Assembly (NCBI GenBank): GCA_963767285.1
Contig: CAVYDJ010000002.1
Coordinates: 620,001 to 684,000, forward strand
Origin: WHSW01 sp963767285
GTDB lineage: Bacteria; Actinomycetota; Thermoleophilia; Solirubrobacterales; 70-9
Reading direction: 5' to 3'
DNA: 64,000 nt
Shown here: one piece after another, positions 1-8,980 of the stretch
Position numbering within the stretch: position 1 is the first letter of the stretch
How the letters are laid out: each line of letters starts with the position of its first letter
Program-made: the position numbers and the translations under genes
Notes under the pieces: model-generated
What the model was told of the DNA's origin: nothing
Database searches by the model: none
What the model saw: the letters and a program-made list of their open reading frames with translations, nothing else

Positions 1-671
1 ATCGCACCGGCATGCAGAGCCCGCTCGAGTGCGTCCGGGCGCGGCCCCTGTTCGTCGATCTCGAATCCGATCAGCTTGAGGTCCAGCGTCCGGGCCAGGT
101 CGAGCACGCCCGTATACCCCGGATCCTCGACCGCAATGGCGTCGCCGGCTCTTAAGCGGGCGGACAGGATTCGCTCGATTGCGTCGAACGTGCCATTCAC
201 GACGGCTATATGGGCCGGGTTGACCCCGACCTCGCCAAACATGCGATCGAACGTGGTGGCCAAAGCGGGCAGGACGGGCGTCTCTCCGTAGAGATGCTGG
301 GGCGGTTTCAATCGCGGGATTGCATCGTGCAGTCGAGGAAGCAACTCGGGATCCGGATTCCCGCTACTTACGTCTCGGAGGTGATCTGCGAGTGGGATGA
401 CATTCCGCGGAGCTATCGGGGGCCGGCTGCTCACACGCGTGCGTCTGCGCTCGTGCGTAGTCACGATCCCCCGCGACCGCAGATCGCGGTATGCGGCTAC
501 CACCGTGACCGGACTCACGCCGAGCTGTTGCGCGAGGCCGCGAACGGACGGGAGTACCTCACCGGGGGATAGACGTCCCTGTGCGACGAGAGCTTCCAAG
601 CTGGCCGCGATCTCTCGCGCCGTCCCCCCTCGGACGGGAATGTCGGTCGTTTTCGAGGAAGGCCCGATAAT
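1..671 (-). CDS. PtsJ-like MocR regulator: GntR winged helix plus aminotransferase domain (partial)
   Basis: Reading leftward, the protein opens with a GntR winged helix (motifs PGEVLPSVRGLAQQLGVSPV and AAYRDLRSRG). It continues into a fold-type I aminotransferase domain with SSGNPDPELLPRLHD, HLYGETPVLP and VEDPGYTGV. These match PtsJ and MocR relatives, which sense pyridoxal phosphate or an amino compound and often control the divergent neighbour. The C-terminus, including the PLP lysine, lies beyond the left edge. No ATG or GTG exists between the in-frame TGA at 672-674 and the conserved start of the domain. The choices are a near-cognate ATT around 671, a TTG at 599 that would trim the first helix, or an interruption. 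It faces an EamA transporter at 919, a common MocR-transporter pairing. Confidence 0.8.
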   Translation of the reverse strand, partial: MIGPSSKTTDIPVRGGTAREIAASLEALVAQGRLSPGEVLPSVRGLAQQLGVSPVTVVAAYRDLRSRGIVTTHERRRTRVSSRPPIAPRNVIPLADHLRDVSSGNPDPELLPRLHDAIPRLKPPQHLYGETPVLPALATTFDRMFGEVGVNPAHIAVVNGTFDAIERILSARLRAGDAIAVEDPGYTGVLDLARTLDLKLIGFEIDEQGPRPDALERALHAGA

Positions 672-918
672 TCAGTGCACCCCGAAGAACTCGCGCCCCC
701 ATTGCTGCCACGCGACGGGTAGAGTCGTTTCGGTCATCTGTACAACTACAGCACTATACTGCAACAGATCACGCTGCAAGCGTGGCCGATCCGCCATCTG
801 AGCGGGCGCAGCCGATCCAGTGCTAGCAAGGACGGAAGAGCTTACGTCGCTCTCAACGCATCGGTTTCGCTCGGAAACCCCGGCCCTCAGCCGTAGAGCT
901 GGCGGCTGAGGTAGCTCT
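672..918. promoter_or_regulatory. Divergent promoter region between the MocR gene and the EamA gene
   Basis: This gap separates two divergent genes, so it should hold both promoters and the regulator's site. A TATACT hexamer at about 754-760 and the nearby TGTACAACTACAG tract are the only AT-rich promoter-like sequence. A 21-codon frame runs leftward from ATG 737 to TGA 672, in frame with the MocR coding sequence. It may be a leader peptide, or the true N-terminus cut by a stop codon. Confidence 0.35.
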
Positions 919-1761
919 TTGCTCCCCTTCGCACTCGGACTGTCCGCGTCGTTGTGCTGGGGCCTCGCCGACTTCGTCGCGGGAATGGAAACCCGACGTC
1001 TCCCGGGCCTGGTTGTGGTGTGCCTCAGCCAGGTGGTTGGCCTCGTCGGATTGATCGGCTTGGCTGCGGCTCTCGGCGAGATCGCTCTGGATTCACATGC
1101 CGTGCCGGCGGTCCTGGCAGCGGGCCTGAGTAGTTCCGTGGGAGTGATCGTTCTGTACCGCGCGCTTGCCATAGGGCCGATGGGCGTCGTGGCGCCGCTG
1201 TCCGCAACGGGAGCGGTAGTGCCCATCGTCGTCGGACTGGCCGAGGGTGAAGCCCCCACGGAGGTGCAGGTCCTTGGAATCGCCGCGGCCGCGGTCGGTG
1301 TGCTCCTGGTAGCTCAGGATGTAGCACCCGGAAAGGAGCTCAAAGGGGCGATCCCGAAGGGGGTAGCGCTCGCTCTTTTGGCCGCCCTCTGCCTCGGGAT
1401 CACGCTGGCGGCGCTGGATCGGGCCGCTGCCTCGGGCGCGGTCAGCGCAGTGCTGTGGTCGCGGATGACGGCCGTGGCGGTTTTGTGTGGGGTGCTCCTC
1501 ATTCTCAAGCCGCCGCTTACAGGGGTGAGATCGCGGTTTCCTCGGCTCGCGTCAATAGGGGTGCTCGACGCCGGCGCTAACACCCTCTACGCACTCGCGA
1601 CCACGCAGGGCCTGTTGGCGCTTGTCGCGATAGTGGCCTCGCTTTACCCGGTGGCGACCCTCATCTTGGCTCGGGTCTTCCTCGCTGAGCGGCTCCACCC
1701 CCGCCAGAGCGCCGGTATCGGCGCCGCGATGGTCGGAGTGGTGCTGATCGTCGGGGGGTAG
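919..1761 (+). CDS. EamA/DMT-family membrane transporter
   Basis: The 280-residue product is almost entirely hydrophobic, with about ten predicted membrane helices in two homologous halves, as in drug/metabolite transporters of the EamA family. The second half ends with the typical YPVATLILARVFLAERLHP segment. The start is TTG 919, chosen because TGAGGT lies six bases upstream and the first residues already form helix 1. Small amino acids or metabolites are the usual substrates, but the sequence does not identify one. Its orientation, head-to-head with a PtsJ-like MocR regulator, suggests it is the regulated exporter or importer. Confidence 0.85.
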   Translation: MLPFALGLSASLCWGLADFVAGMETRRLPGLVVVCLSQVVGLVGLIGLAAALGEIALDSHAVPAVLAAGLSSSVGVIVLYRALAIGPMGVVAPLSATGAVVPIVVGLAEGEAPTEVQVLGIAAAAVGVLLVAQDVAPGKELKGAIPKGVALALLAALCLGITLAALDRAAASGAVSAVLWSRMTAVAVLCGVLLILKPPLTGVRSRFPRLASIGVLDAGANTLYALATTQGLLALVAIVASLYPVATLILARVFLAERLHPRQSAGIGAAMVGVVLIVGG

Positions 1762-2087
1762 GGGCCGCGGCGGGGCGGAAGGAGGCGCATCCGGCTGTTC
1801 AATCGCGTCATCCCAGAGACTTCAAGCACCTCGCCGCACTTGCTCGAATATTCGTGGGTGGTAGCGAGAAACGGATCGGGCCGCGTATCGGATCTCGGTG
1901 CGACGCACGGAGCTAGCACGGCGCTGCTGCATCTCGCGCGAAGGAGGAGCGAGCCCGTCCCGCAAAACGCACGAAAAGCATGGAATGGCATGACCGGCCA
2001 GCGCTGAGGCCGGACTGAAAAGGGGCCTCCGCCACGCTCATTAGAACGGCGGTTGTCACTGCTGTTCGGAGCGAGAGGAGACCCGGC
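1762..2087. other. Non-coding left flank of the IS110-type element, possible bridge RNA locus
   Basis: I see no gene in this 326-base stretch. Its right part is structured: CCGGCC at 1994-1999 pairs with GGCCGG at 2008-2013, and CCGCC near 2029 can pair with GGCGG near 2049. It ends in the Shine-Dalgarno GAGAGGAGA just before the transposase ATG. In IS110-group elements the left non-coding end encodes the bridge (seek) RNA that guides recombination, so this is the expected place for it. The outer boundary of the element could not be found. The left part may belong to the host chromosome. Confidence 0.4.
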
Positions 2088-3140
2088 ATGAACTATGTCG
2101 GAATCGATTGGGCCTATCGGCGCGCCGCCTGGTGCGCGGTCAACGAGGCGGGCGGATCGAGGGCGAGGGCATGATCCCCGCCGATGAGGATGGCCTTGCC
2201 CGGCTGGTCTTGGAGCTCGGGGTCGAGGTCAAGGGCTGCGTCGAGGCGATGAGCGGCGCGGTCTGGGTCAAGGACCAACTCGAGCTCGGCCGGCTGGTCG
2301 GTCGACGTCGCCCACGCCGGCAAGGTCAGAGACATCGCCCCGCTTGCCTGCAAGACCGACAAGGTCGACGCGCGGGTGTTGGCCGAGCTTTGCCGGCGCG
2401 ACCTGGTGCCGGCGGTCTGGGTCGCCTCGCCTGAGGATCGCGCGATCAGCGAGCGGCTTCGACGTCGGGCTCATCTGGTCAAGCTCCGCACCTCGCATCG
2501 AAACCGGATCTTCGGTCTGCTGACCCAGTTCGGCCTTCGGATCGGCTTCACCCGGCTTAACCAGCCCGATGCGATGGAGCTGCTCGAGCGTCGCGGGGTG
2601 CCCGCGGTCTGGCGCGACTCGATCGCCGAGCACCTCGACCAGATCGACGAGCTGCAGAAGCGGATCCGCCCGATCGACTCGGAGCTCCGACCGATCGCCG
2701 ATGCGGATCCGAGGGCGCAGCTGCTGCAGACGATCCCCGGGGTCGGGCCGTTGATCAGCCTCGTCTTCGCCAGCGAGATCGGGGAGGTCTCTCGGTTCTC
2801 GTCGGCCTCAAAGCTCGTCGGCTATTCCGGCCTGGCGCCGCGGATCATCCAGTCGGGCGATCGCTCGGCGACCGGGCGGCTATCGAAGGCGGGGTCGCGA
2901 ACGCTTCGCTGGGCAGCGGTCGAGGCCGCGACCCATTCTTGGCGGCCGAGCAATCCGTTTCACGAGCACTATCGCCGCCTCGCCGCGAGCCACGGCGTCA
3001 ACCCGGCCCGCGTCTCGGTTGCTCGCAAGCTCCTGATCTGCACCTGGCACATGCTCTCTCGAGGCCAGACCTTCAAACCGTCCCACCCAAAGACAGCCGC
3101 GGCGAACTCCTCGCGCTTTCAGACCGCCTGACGGTCCTGC
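1990..3140 (+). mobile_element. IS110-family insertion sequence (ends not defined)
   Basis: The element is recognised from its DEDD recombinase gene. IS110 members have no terminal inverted repeats and usually make no target duplication longer than a dinucleotide core, so the ends given here are only approximate. The structured leader begins near 1994 and the recombinase stops at 3131. With a broken recombinase the copy is probably inactive. Confidence 0.6.
2088..3131 (+). pseudogene. IS110-family DEDD transposase, two compensating frameshifts
   Basis: The first frame gives MNYVGIDWAYRRAAWC, with the RuvC-like catalytic Asp in GIDWA, and stops at about 2172. Around 2148 the homologous reading moves to a second frame (EGEGMIPADEDGLARL ... 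CVEAMSGAVW). Around 2285 it returns to the original frame (VDVAHAGKVRDIA, ACKTDKVDAR) and runs to 3131. The C-terminal transposase_20 domain is intact, with TIPGVGPLISLVFASEIG and a serine-bearing SASKLVGYSGLAP segment. The joined reading is about 347 residues, normal for the family. Two single-base changes of opposite sign are needed. They could be decay or sequencing errors. Confidence 0.85.
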
Positions 3141-3450
3141 ATGGAATTGAGAGGCCGCGGCAGCTCCCACGAACACTCTGCGCTACGAGCGCCGAAAGAG
3201 AAATGAGCTCGACTCAGCGAACTGGGAGCGACGAGAGGGTGGTGATGCTCGCTGGCTTGACAGCGAGACGTCGATCAAAGAGAAAGTGCAACTCTGTGAT
3301 GTCAGGTCGCACGCAGACGACTTAGCTAGCGGGCGTCAATGACCCGGCCGTGTCCAGCAGCGCCTCAACGCTCTCGACCGCTCAGATATCGGCCGCTACT
3401 TTGCGCCCTGGCGCGGGTATAAGCGAGCGGTGGGAGGTGGGCGTCTCAAC
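3132..3450. other. Gap holding the right flank of the IS110 element and the promoter of the next gene
   Basis: No coding sequence is supported here. The left part should contain the short right end of the insertion element. The right part ends with GGAGGTGG at 3433-3440, the ribosome binding site used to choose the TTG start at 3451. I found no inverted repeat or terminator with a T tract. Confidence 0.4.
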
Positions 3451-5030
3451 TTGTCTCAACTGATTCGGTCGATCGCCGGGGTGGTCGGTGTTTTGGCCGT
3501 GTCAGGCCTGACGTTGCTGAGCCCAGTCGTCTCGGCCGCCCCGGGCGACCTCGATCCGGCGTTCTCCGGTGACGGGTTCGTCAACCTGAAAGAGCCCTAC
3601 GAGGCATGGGATCTAGCGGTGACCAGCGACGGTGCCACGATCACTGCGGTTGGGGCCGGGAGGCTTGTGCGTTACGACGCCGCGGGTGAGATCGACGGAG
3701 GGTTCACCGAAACCGGCATCTCAGAGTCGCTGGCGCCTGTAGGGAGGGGCCCGAGCCCCCGCGACATCGCCATCGGACCAGACGGTTCGATTTACGTGGC
3801 CGGCTCAGCCTTCGACGAGGCCACCAGCGACAGCGACTGGTTCGTGTCCAAGCTCAGGCCGAATGGAATGCCCGACCCGGGCTTCGCCTCGGGCCGAAGC
3901 GTCTTGGTCGATCTCACCGGCGGGGCGGCGTCGGTAGCAGTCGACCAGCAGGGCCGCGTCTTGCTTGCCGGCGCCCGCGGCGTGATTCGGCTATTGCCGA
4001 ACGGTCAACTCGATCCAAGCTTCGATGAGGACGGAATCCAAACTGAACTTTCCATCCGCCCAGAGCGCGCCGCGGTCGGCCCCGGCGCAGACGGCGCGTT
4101 GTTCGTCGGCGGCGCTGCCAACGCCTACGACCAGGCCAAGCCGACAGCTCTGGTCCGACTCGGGCCCGATGGTCAGCCTGATCTGAGCTTCGGCGACGGC
4201 GGTGAGGTTCGACTCGACAAGGTTGGGCTGACCGATACCGTCACCGATCTTGCGGTGGATCCAGCAGGGCGACTGATCGCGACGATCAAAGGCTGTACAA
4301 CCACGCTCGGCCCGAGCGGCGGCACCTACTGCGACTCGAGCTTTGCCCGGGTGACGAGCGACGGCGGGCTTGACCCAACGTTTTGGAGCGGCCCTGTGGT
4401 TTCGGTGGCGGTAGCCGTCACCGATGCCGAGATCCTCGTGGGTGGCGCCGAGTCACCCGGCCCGCGGTTTCCCTTCGCCTCGTCGGTCAAGCGCTACACG
4501 TTGGATGGACAGCTCGGCTCGGTTGCCTACGCCTATCGCGGATTGCGCGGCCGCCCGGTAACCGATGTCGCCGAAGCGCCCGACGGCGATGTCCTCGCGT
4601 TCGACTGGCGACTCACTGATGCGATTGACGAGCGAGCCCGGCCCGTCCGACGCCGATGCCGATGGTGTCACCGACGACGCGGACGCCTGTCGCCTCTTCC
4701 GCGCGCCGCCACCTTCCGGATGCCCCACGCTTCACCGCCGGATCCGATTCGTCGCCGCCCAACCACAACATCGGCTCGCCCTGCGCTTCGCGACCCGCAT
4801 CAGCGTTTGCGACGCTCGTGCAGAAGGTGCTGCTGTTCGAGCGACGAGCGGGTGCCAGACCGGCTGGTCGACCGCACCCAGAGCACGCCGTCCAACGGGC
4901 GCAGCCTCGTTTCCCCAAGCCCGATCCTGGCCATTACTACGCGCTCGCGCCGCAGCACTTCGAACCGAAACTGGGCCGATGTGAAGCGGCGCGCACCCAT
5001 ACGGTGCAGCTAGGCACTGCTTCACGCTAA
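3451..5030 (+). pseudogene. Secreted delta-60 repeat protein, frameshifted near the C-terminus
   Basis: A signal peptide (ending LSPVVSAAPG) is followed by repeats of the delta-60 type, recognisable by GDLDPAFSGDGFV, LRPNGMPDPGFASG, LLPNGQLDPSFDEDG and LGPDGQPDLSFGDGG. Such proteins are exported and probably form propeller-like folds of unknown function. TTG 3451 is preferred over GTG 3430 because GGAGG lies ten bases before it. The reading frame changes near 4600, where the sequence continues as PGPSDADADGVTDDAD. It changes again near 4800, where the tail reads GHYYALAPQHFEP up to TAA 5030. These two shifts recreate the Ig-like tail seen in the paralogue at 6419-7951. Decay or assembly indels are both possible. 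Confidence 0.75.
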
Positions 5031-5035
5031 TCCTC

Positions 5036-5067
5036 GGAGTAGCGGCACGGACGAGAACCGCTACTCC
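5036..5067. repeat. Intergenic dyad copy 1 (perfect 10-bp stem)
   Basis: GGAGTAGCGG at 5036-5045 and CCGCTACTCC at 5058-5067 form a perfect stem around a 12-base loop that contains GGACGAGAA, the core shared with the other copies. The right arm continues as GCATGGAA, which reappears after the copy near 9850. It has no T tract, so it is not a normal intrinsic terminator. Confidence 0.7.
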
Positions 5068-5114
5068 GCATGGAAGACCGCAACTTTTTCGCGGCCCATA
5101 CGCTTGAAGGTCAG

Positions 5115-6350
5115 GTGATCAGACGACGATCTCTGAAGCGGCTTTGCTGGGTGGCGCTGATGGCGCTGTTGACATGCGCTGCTCCCGCGTCCGGCGCCGT
5201 TTCGATCGGCCGAGCGAACACTGATGGCCAGGGTATGAATCGGGCCTTCATCGACAACGCCGGCACCGGCGCCCCTGGCGACATCGCCGTGGGCGGGGAC
5301 CACATCTACTGGGTGACCGGCAACGCAATCGGCCGCGCGAACCTCAACGGCCTGGGTGTAGATCCTGCCTTCATCACCGGCCTCAACTCCCCGGCCGGCT
5401 TGACCGCGAACGATCAATACCTGTACTGGGGAGGCGCTTCGATCGGACGGGCGCGGCTCGACGGAACCGACGTCGAGCCGAACTTCATGACGCCAAGCGG
5501 CGGCGCTGACGACGTCGCCGCGAGCGAGCAATACCTCTACTGGACCTCTGACGTCGGGATCGGCCGCGCGAACCTTGATGGGACCGGGGCCGATCCGAAG
5601 TCCATCGACACCGGGGTCACCGTCACCTCGGACTCACCGGAGGGCGTATATCCCCCGACCGAACTGGCGGTCAACAGCACCCGCGCCTTCTGGGTCTACT
5701 CGACCTACCACCTCGGCAACGCGACATCGGATATCGGTCGCGCCAATCTCGACGGCAGCGGCGTCGAGAGGGTGCTGACAGGTGGTGGTCTGCACGGCAG
5801 CTACTACGGACCTCTGGGTGCCGACGGCAGCCGCGTGTTCTACCGCGTGCGTTCCGGCCTCACCGACGACGAGATCAGGTCGTTCGGCGCGGACGCTCCA
5901 CCGCCGTGCTCACCGTCCTGGACGACCACGGCCGATCCGAGCGTCACCGATCCCTTCGGTGGAGTAGCGGTCGACGGTGGTCACGTGTACTGGGCGCACC
6001 TCGCCGAGGGCGGGTTGCATTGCAGTCTCGACGCGACGCACCGAAAGCAGCGCCAGCGCGGCCGGAAGATCCAATTCGAAGTCTGGTTCGAGGCGTGCGA
6101 GGAGGTCACGCATTCGCGCCTCGGGTCGAGCGAAGGTCGCCGGCGCGCACTACGACCTCAAGCGGACCACTGCGACGGTCGGCCCGACGGAATCCTCGCT
6201 CGCCGTCAAGCCGACACGAAAGGACCGGCACGAGATCCTGGCCGCGCTCAAGGACGGTCAGTCGGCGACCGCGCAATAGAGCTTCGGTTCACGGACACGT
6301 CAGGCAACTCGAGCGCCACGAGCTATGACGTTCGGCTGACGCGCCACTGA
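5115..6350 (+). pseudogene. Secreted YWTD/LDL-receptor-like repeat protein with two local frameshifts
   Basis: GTG 5115 has GAAGG just upstream and gives a classic signal peptide ending APASGA. ATG 5070 would start inside the repeat element. The body has repeats of about 40 residues of the form IGRANLNGLGVDPAFI, HIYWVTGNAIGRAN and QYLYWTSDVGIGRAN, as in six-bladed propellers with YWTD-like strands. Near 6110 the frame is lost and the expected continuation (AHYDLKRTTATVG, KPTRKDRHEILAALKDGQ) lies in another frame. Near 6278 the original frame resumes with IELRFTDTSGNSSATSYDVR to the stop. The two shifts cancel out. The function is unknown, and its site is outside the membrane. Confidence 0.7.
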
Positions 6351-6380
6351 TCGTCCGCCTCGCGCACAGCCGAGAAAGGC

Positions 6381-6400
6381 ATGCTTTGGACGAGAAGTGC
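6381..6400 (+). repeat. Intergenic dyad copy 2
   Basis: The sequence ATGCTTTGGACGAGAAGTGC matches the family consensus with small changes in both arms. It lies between the convergent stops of the YWTD-like gene and the minus-strand delta-60 gene, so it cannot be a promoter for either of them. Confidence 0.65.
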
Positions 6401-6418
6401 GTCAGGTGCCTCGGCCGG

Positions 6419-7951
6419 TTAGCGAAACACGATCGGCCTACTACGTGCACCGCTGCAGCGGGCCAACGCCGAGCTCCCGCGATCGACCGTGGCGAAGTAC
6501 TTCCCGGCTTCCTCGAGGCGGAAGAAGAGCAAACGGATCGTAATCTGTGTTCTGTCGTTCTACGAGGCGGCGTCCAGGGCCTGAGAACAGGCTGACCTGG
6601 ACCCGGTGGACGCACGAGCTGGCCCGCGACCTGAGCTCGGTGACCACTCCGTCCTTGTCAAAATCACTGATGTGCAGCGATCGTTGTGCCTTGCGACAGC
6701 CCGACGGTGCCGGCCCGAATCCAAGGTCGCACTTATCCCGCGAGTTCGCGACGCCGTCCGCATCTGCATCGGCATCGGGCGAGGGGCCAAGGAGAAACCG
6801 AGCCACCACGGGCCCGTGCTTGCCTCCGCCGATCACCGTCTCGGCGTTGGCTCCCATGGCGGCGTCGATGATGTCGAGCCCTTGGAATCCCTGGAGGGCC
6901 GCACCGTGTCCCTCGACCCCGAACGGCGTGATCAGCTTTCCGCCGACCGTGTGATGGGTCAGCGTGATCGTTGGCGGAAGTCCCCCGCTCTGATAACTGC
7001 CGACCAAGGTCAGCGACCCGTCGGCCAGGGTATTGACGAGCGTGCCGACTCTGACGGCCAGCTGTCGGTGCGATGCTCCTGACGGGTCAACCCGGACCAG
7101 GCTTTCGAGGCAATCCTGTTCGCGTTGTGAGGGGTCGTCGCATTCGAGGGCGCCGACCAGGATCTCTCCGCCGGGGCCGAGCGCCAGCGACTCGGTCTTC
7201 ACAGCGTCGACAGAATCGATCGTAACCGTCCCGCTGGTGCCGAAGCTCGAATCCACGGTCCCTTCGGGCGTCAGGCGAGTGATCACACTCCCCCCGACGA
7301 TCACCGAGTCATCGGGCGCCACGGCCAGCGCACCTCTTCTGGTGTAGCCGTGGGCCGCGGCGACGCCGTCGACGCCGTAGGACGGGTCGTTAGCTCCATC
7401 GTTCAGCAGGCGCTGGACGGCCGGACCTCCGGCTGAGCCCAAGACGAAGGCCGGCCGGCCGTCCCTGAGGCGAGATGCAACGTTCCTGAAACGCGCAGCT
7501 CCGTGGCCTGGCCACCGTTACCGAACGAGTCCGCTGCCGATCCGTCGTCATTGAACGCCGTCAGCGTGGACCGACCGTCGGCCCGCGTCCCGAGCAAGAT
7601 GCGCCCCGTCGGCTCGATGAGAATGTCCGAGACGCTCGCCGATGAAGCGGGATTGACCTCGGCGATCCCGTCGTGGCCAAAGCCATGATCGAACGTGCCA
7701 TCAGGCGCATAGCGAGCGAGCCCGAGGCCCGAGCCGTCGATGCTCAGTCCGGCAACGACGATGCGACCCTGGTCGTCGATCGCCACGGCGTCGACGTCGC
7801 CAAATGGGGTGAGCCGGACGATCCCTCCCTTTCCAAACTGGGAATCGAGATCTCCCGGGGCAGCTGAGGCTCCAATGGGAAACGCCAAGGCCGCGAGCGC
7901 GATCCCTACGCCTAAAGCGCCCAGCGTTCTGGTTCCCATCGTTTCGACCAC
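6419..7951 (-). pseudogene. Secreted delta-60 repeat protein, two frameshifts
   Basis: From GTG 7951 the product has a signal peptide (LAALAFPIGASA) and then delta-60 repeats: GDLDSQFGKGGIVRL, YAPDGTFDHGFGHDG and LTPEGTVDSSFGTSG. At about 7460 the frame changes and continues as GRPAFVLGSAGGPAVQRLLN. A SPDADADADGVANSRDK segment resembles a calcium-binding thrombospondin-3 turn. Near 6520 a second change is needed to recover the tail EAGKYFATVDR...RCSGA, which runs to TAA at 6419. The whole reading is a paralogue of 3451-5030, arranged convergently with the YWTD-like gene. ATG 7939 is an alternative start. Confidence 0.75.
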
Positions 7952-7980
7952 TTCAGGTCAATACCCGGCCAGCCAACAAG

Positions 7981-8002
7981 TTGCGCTCCGGATGAGAAGC
8001 GG
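7981..8002 (+). repeat. Intergenic dyad copy 3
   Basis: TTGCGCTCCGGATGAGAAGC followed by GG keeps both arms of the family, with changes in the centre (CCGGATG for TTGGACG). It lies 29 bases upstream of the delta-60 gene start at 7951. Confidence 0.6.
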
Positions 8003-8029
8003 CATCCGTAGGAGGGCGGACCACGCGCC

Positions 8030-8515
8030 TTAGTCCCGTACCCGCGATGGGCCAGTCAGGCACTTGCCCGCGCGACAGCGAATGTCCGCGACCCCGTGAA
8101 TCCGCTGATCGAAGCCTCTGAGCTCAAATCGGAACGGAACCCCGTCTTTGACACCCGCGGTCAGCTTCGGAGTGCCCCCGGCCGCAACCTGATTACGGAG
8201 CCTGGTCAGGAAATGCGTCGCCCCGTTGGTGTTCGCTCCGATTCGCCAAAGCCGCCGTCTCGCCGTCGGCTGAGCCGCGACCACCAGACCATCTGCCGCT
8301 CGGAACGCAAAGACCTGGGGTCCGCGTCCGGACACTGGTGTGCTCACCCGCAGCTCGAGTGCGACGGTTCCATTGCTTCGAGAGTGAAGCTCGACCGTGC
8401 GTACATATCGCAGCTTGCTCGCCGCAGGCGCCGCCAAAGGACCGACGATCATCAGGAGTCCGCCGACCAGCGCGAGGGCCGCGACGACGTTCGCACTTGG
8501 AAGCAATCTCTCCAT
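8030..8515 (-). CDS. Predicted exported protein of unknown function
   Basis: The 161-residue product begins with a hydrophobic segment of about 25 residues (VVAALALVGGLLMIVGPLAA), which can be a signal peptide or an anchor. A polar domain without recognisable family motifs follows. Two cysteines lie near the C-terminus (DIRCRAGKC) and could pair outside the cell. ATG 8515 is used. The gene is one of a minus-strand series of small exported proteins separated by the same dyad element. I do not recognise the family. Confidence 0.6.
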   Translation of the reverse strand: MERLLPSANVVAALALVGGLLMIVGPLAAPAASKLRYVRTVELHSRSNGTVALELRVSTPVSGRGPQVFAFRAADGLVVAAQPTARRRLWRIGANTNGATHFLTRLRNQVAAGGTPKLTAGVKDGVPFRFELRGFDQRIHGVADIRCRAGKCLTGPSRVRD

Positions 8516-8550
8516 TGCACGACCCTAAACCTGCGTTAAGCCGGGAAGTA

Positions 8551-8570
8551 CCGCTTTGGACGAGTAGCGG
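8551..8570 (+). repeat. Intergenic dyad copy 4
   Basis: CCGCTTTGGACGAGTAGCGG lies directly after the stop codon of the gene at 8571 and 35 bases before the next start. The outer five bases are complementary (CCGCT and AGCGG). Confidence 0.75.
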
Positions 8571-8909
8571 CTAAAGATTCACGAACGCATCGAATCCATC
8601 GATGCAGCCGGAGTTGGCTACCTCGAACACAGAGCCACGACCGCCCTCGACCACCGTCCAGCAGCCGAAACGCCGGGTACGGACGGTGACGACCGTGCTG
8701 TCGCTGCCGCGGCTTAGACTGCATCTCCAGCGTCCGTCCGTGATCTCAGCGCACTTCGAGTAGTCGCTCTCACCGCCCAGCGACCGCTCTAACGCATCGT
8801 CGTCGACGCCGAGGACTGCCGCTGGTCGGTACAGGAAACCCGCGAGCCCAATGAGAGCGAGCACGGTGACCACGACCCCGGCGATGACGATGCGGCGATC
8901 GCTCGACAC
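8571..8909 (-). CDS. Small single-pass membrane protein with a cysteine-rich exterior
   Basis: GTG 8909 gives SSDRRIVIAGVVVTVLALIG, a short positive tail followed by one membrane helix. An exterior domain of about 80 residues with four cysteines follows (KCAEI, RWRCSL, FGCWTV, SGCIDG). Longer starts at 8975 and 8957 would read through dyad copy 5, so I consider them unlikely. The product is about 112 residues. No family is recognised, and its role is unknown beyond its place in the secreted-protein cluster. Confidence 0.55.
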   Translation of the reverse strand: MSSDRRIVIAGVVVTVLALIGLAGFLYRPAAVLGVDDDALERSLGGESDYSKCAEITDGRWRCSLSRGSDSTVVTVRTRRFGCWTVVEGGRGSVFEVANSGCIDGFDAFVNL

Positions 8910-8921
8910 CCCAGAATTGTT

Positions 8922-8955
8922 GCGCTTAGGACGAGAAGCGACCAAGTCGCTTCTC
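8922..8955. repeat. Intergenic dyad copy 5 with an adjoining strong hairpin
   Basis: GCGCTTAGGACGAGAAGCG at 8922-8940 is a family copy. Its right arm is shared with a second perfect hairpin: GAGAAGCGAC (8933-8942), loop CAA, GTCGCTTCTC (8946-8955). The two overlapping foldings could compete in RNA. Confidence 0.7.
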
Positions 8956-8980
8956 ATGGGAAAGGAGGCTCTCAATGCCC

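Noticed and set aside
5036..5067. Dyad copy 1 as the intrinsic terminator of the delta-60 gene
   Set aside because: There is no T tract after the stem, and the same element occurs upstream of other genes.
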